From an uncultured Alistipes sp. (GTDB lineage Bacteria; Bacteroidota; Bacteroidia; Bacteroidales; Rikenellaceae): DNA of 64,000 bases. How positions within the stretch are numbered: the stretch's first letter is position 1; every line of letters begins with the position of its first letter. The DNA lies in contig CASELE010000005.1 of NCBI GenBank assembly GCA_949288735.1, forward strand, positions 25,087-89,086, given 5' to 3'. The position numbers and the translations under genes were made by a program. Under the pieces are notes generated by a model. The model made no database searches and was not told where the DNA came from. It was given only the letters and a program-made list of their open reading frames with translations. Of this stretch, positions 63,365 to 64,000 are shown one piece after another.

Positions 63365-63395
63365 AAGGCAGTCTGAAAAGGCTGCCTTTTATTTT
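63365..63395 (+). terminator. terminator of tRNA-Gly
   Basis: 7-bp stem AAGGCAG/CTGCCTT with a 10-base loop, followed by TTATTTTT. Confidence 0.75.
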
Positions 63396-63441
63396 TCACA
63401 CTTATATACTTTAATGTACCAACCTTAAAATTCTGGTTTAA

Positions 63442-63461
63442 TACATATACAAAGATATGTA
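63442..63461. promoter_or_regulatory. palindrome enclosing a reverse-facing -7 box
   Basis: Inverted repeat TACATAT and ATATGTA with a 6-base spacer. Between and within the arms, the minus strand reads TATCTTTG (63450-63457), a perfect -7 box pointing toward the tRNA. Looks like an operator-promoter; no minus-strand gene is clear. Confidence 0.4.
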
Positions 63462-63464
63462 ATT

Positions 63465-63494
63465 TAGGTACACATAGGTACACATAGGTACACA
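63465..63494. repeat. three tandem copies of TAGGTACACA
   Basis: Exactly three direct 10-bp repeats with no interruptions, ending directly at the ATG of the following small gene. Iterons of this spacing equal one helix turn and could bind a regulator. Confidence 0.9.
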
Positions 63495-63764
63495 ATGGAA
63501 ACATTAAACGAAAGCCTTGGTAGAACACCAGTTCCATTGGCGGAATCAATAGTACAGATAAATCCACAGAATTCCCAATCCTCAAAACGGCTGATGGTTC
63601 AACCTGATTTGTCCAAACTTGACAGCTCATCACTCGCAGTCCTTTGGAACGATTCATCTGTCAATTGGTCAAAGTTGAACAAGTCGGATTTGCGAAAACT
63701 TTACAATGCTTTGGGAAAGACAAAGACATCATTTACAGAGTGGATGAAAGCAAATGGATTTTGA
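63495..63764 (+). CDS. hypothetical protein in AT-rich segment
   Basis: 89-residue protein that I do not recognise. The first ~45 residues are Ser/Gln/Asn-rich and look unordered. The second half (LSKLDSSSLAVLWNDSSVNW, then KLNKSDLRKLYNALGKTKTS and TEWMKANGF) has short helices separated by polar turns that might form a small DNA-binding or protein-binding domain. Base content is much lower in GC than the rest of the window, so it is probably acquired DNA. The ATG follows the three 10-bp repeats directly. No signal peptide or membrane segment. Existence as a real gene is moderately likely. Confidence 0.45.
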   Translation: METLNESLGRTPVPLAESIVQINPQNSQSSKRLMVQPDLSKLDSSSLAVLWNDSSVNWSKLNKSDLRKLYNALGKTKTSFTEWMKANGF

Positions 63765-63796
63765 TTCCACACTGATTTATCTATTCAATTCTTTGA

Positions 63797-64000
63797 TACT
63801 TCTTGTTTCCCTTCGTGGCGGGAATGGTACCAAATAATGGTATTGAGAACTTCTGGTCACACTTGAAACGAATGATACTCGGCATATATCACAAAGTGTC
63901 GGCAAAGCATTTGTACTGGTATTGTGCAGAATGTGTATATAGATACAATACAAGATGTCTTAATGACGGAGAACGATTCCTCTTTTTCATAAGAGAAGCC
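63797..64000 (+). pseudogene. IS1595-family transposase, 3' remnant running past the window
   Basis: The frame from a stop codon at 63794 reads into NNGIENFWSHLKRMILGIYH and KVSAKHLYWYCAECVYRYNT, the C-terminal DDE region of ISXO2/IS1595-type transposases, whose usual form is N-[ST]-IE-FW-LLKRGI-GIYH-VS-KHL--Y. The expected upstream catalytic part is absent: a stop codon and unrelated sequence lie just before. Either the element is 5'-truncated or an insertion has broken it. It is AT-rich like its surroundings. The C-terminus lies outside the window, so no terminal repeat can be seen. Confidence 0.7.

Noticed and set aside
63253..63657. Minus-strand open frame across the tRNA-Gly
   Set aside because: It runs through the tRNA gene and shows no family motif; kept only as a possible antisense transcript, not a gene.

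Overview
This window looks like ordinary chromosome from a high-GC member of the Bacteroidales, most likely Alistipes or another Rikenellaceae. The reasons are: about 60% GC by eye; many copies of the Bacteroidetes -7 promoter box TAnnTTTG in front of genes and almost no classical Shine-Dalgarno sites; a one-piece tmRNA whose tag ends in YALAA; and family markers such as a PUR/DUF3276 protein, a DUF4491 protein, a histone H1-like protein, a fused FeoA-FeoB, a PorV/PorQ-type barrel and TolC/HlyD/ABC-2 export genes. The species call is inference.

Layout. 1-2.9 kb: an RND efflux pair facing an AraC regulator. 2.9-6.5 kb: udk, gyrB and ftsE on the minus strand. 6.6-7.1 kb: the tmRNA gene ssrA. 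7.2-10.1 kb: lrgA-lrgB and an AspT/YidE-type transporter. 10.1-12.9 kb: feoAB with a small Cys-rich partner. 13-18.4 kb: H1-like protein, thioredoxin-fold protein, low-molecular-weight phosphatase, PorV-like barrel, M20 dipeptidase and glmM. 18.5-25.1 kb: nucleoside phosphorylase, then a tightly packed plus-strand run of dnaN, exonuclease, a LysM/binding-protein fusion, rex, a short ribF and a thioesterase. 25.3-31.9 kb: htpG, trx, dnaE. 32-39.2 kb: DUF2007, aroE, DUF368 (popT-like), PUR protein, S41 protease, hisS, ettA. 39.3-43.9 kb: rubrerythrin, CapA, DUF4491, a metallophosphoesterase and a domain-swapped ribD-like gene. 44-49 kb: TolC-HlyD-permease-permease export operon. 49-58.5 kb: a TonB-receptor-like barrel, a His/Cys-rich periplasmic protein, a LytS/LytR-type two-component pair, gamma-carbonic anhydrase, mazG and a GH20 hexosaminidase. 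58.5-63.4 kb: pheT, lepA and tRNA-Gly(CCC).

Immediately after the tRNA-Gly the DNA becomes clearly AT-rich. The last ~630 bases hold three tandem 10-bp repeats, one unrecognised small gene and the 3' part of an IS1595-type transposase. This is the only accessory-looking part of the window.

Most genes are housekeeping: DNA replication (gyrB, dnaN, dnaE, exonuclease), translation (ssrA, hisS, pheT, lepA, ettA, tRNA), envelope building (glmM, ftsE, popT-like, GH20) and metal or redox control (feoAB, rex, trx, rubrerythrin). I see no CRISPR array, restriction-modification system or recognisable defence island. The best candidates for something new are the reversed reductase-deaminase order of the ribD-like gene, the ribF-like gene with no recognisable flavokinase half, the palindrome over the export-operon start site, the G10 tract upstream of the popT-like promoter, the His/Cys-rich periplasmic protein, and the AT-rich segment at the tRNA-Gly end. 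Start codons were often set by the position of the TAnnTTTG box, which rules out several longer upstream starts.
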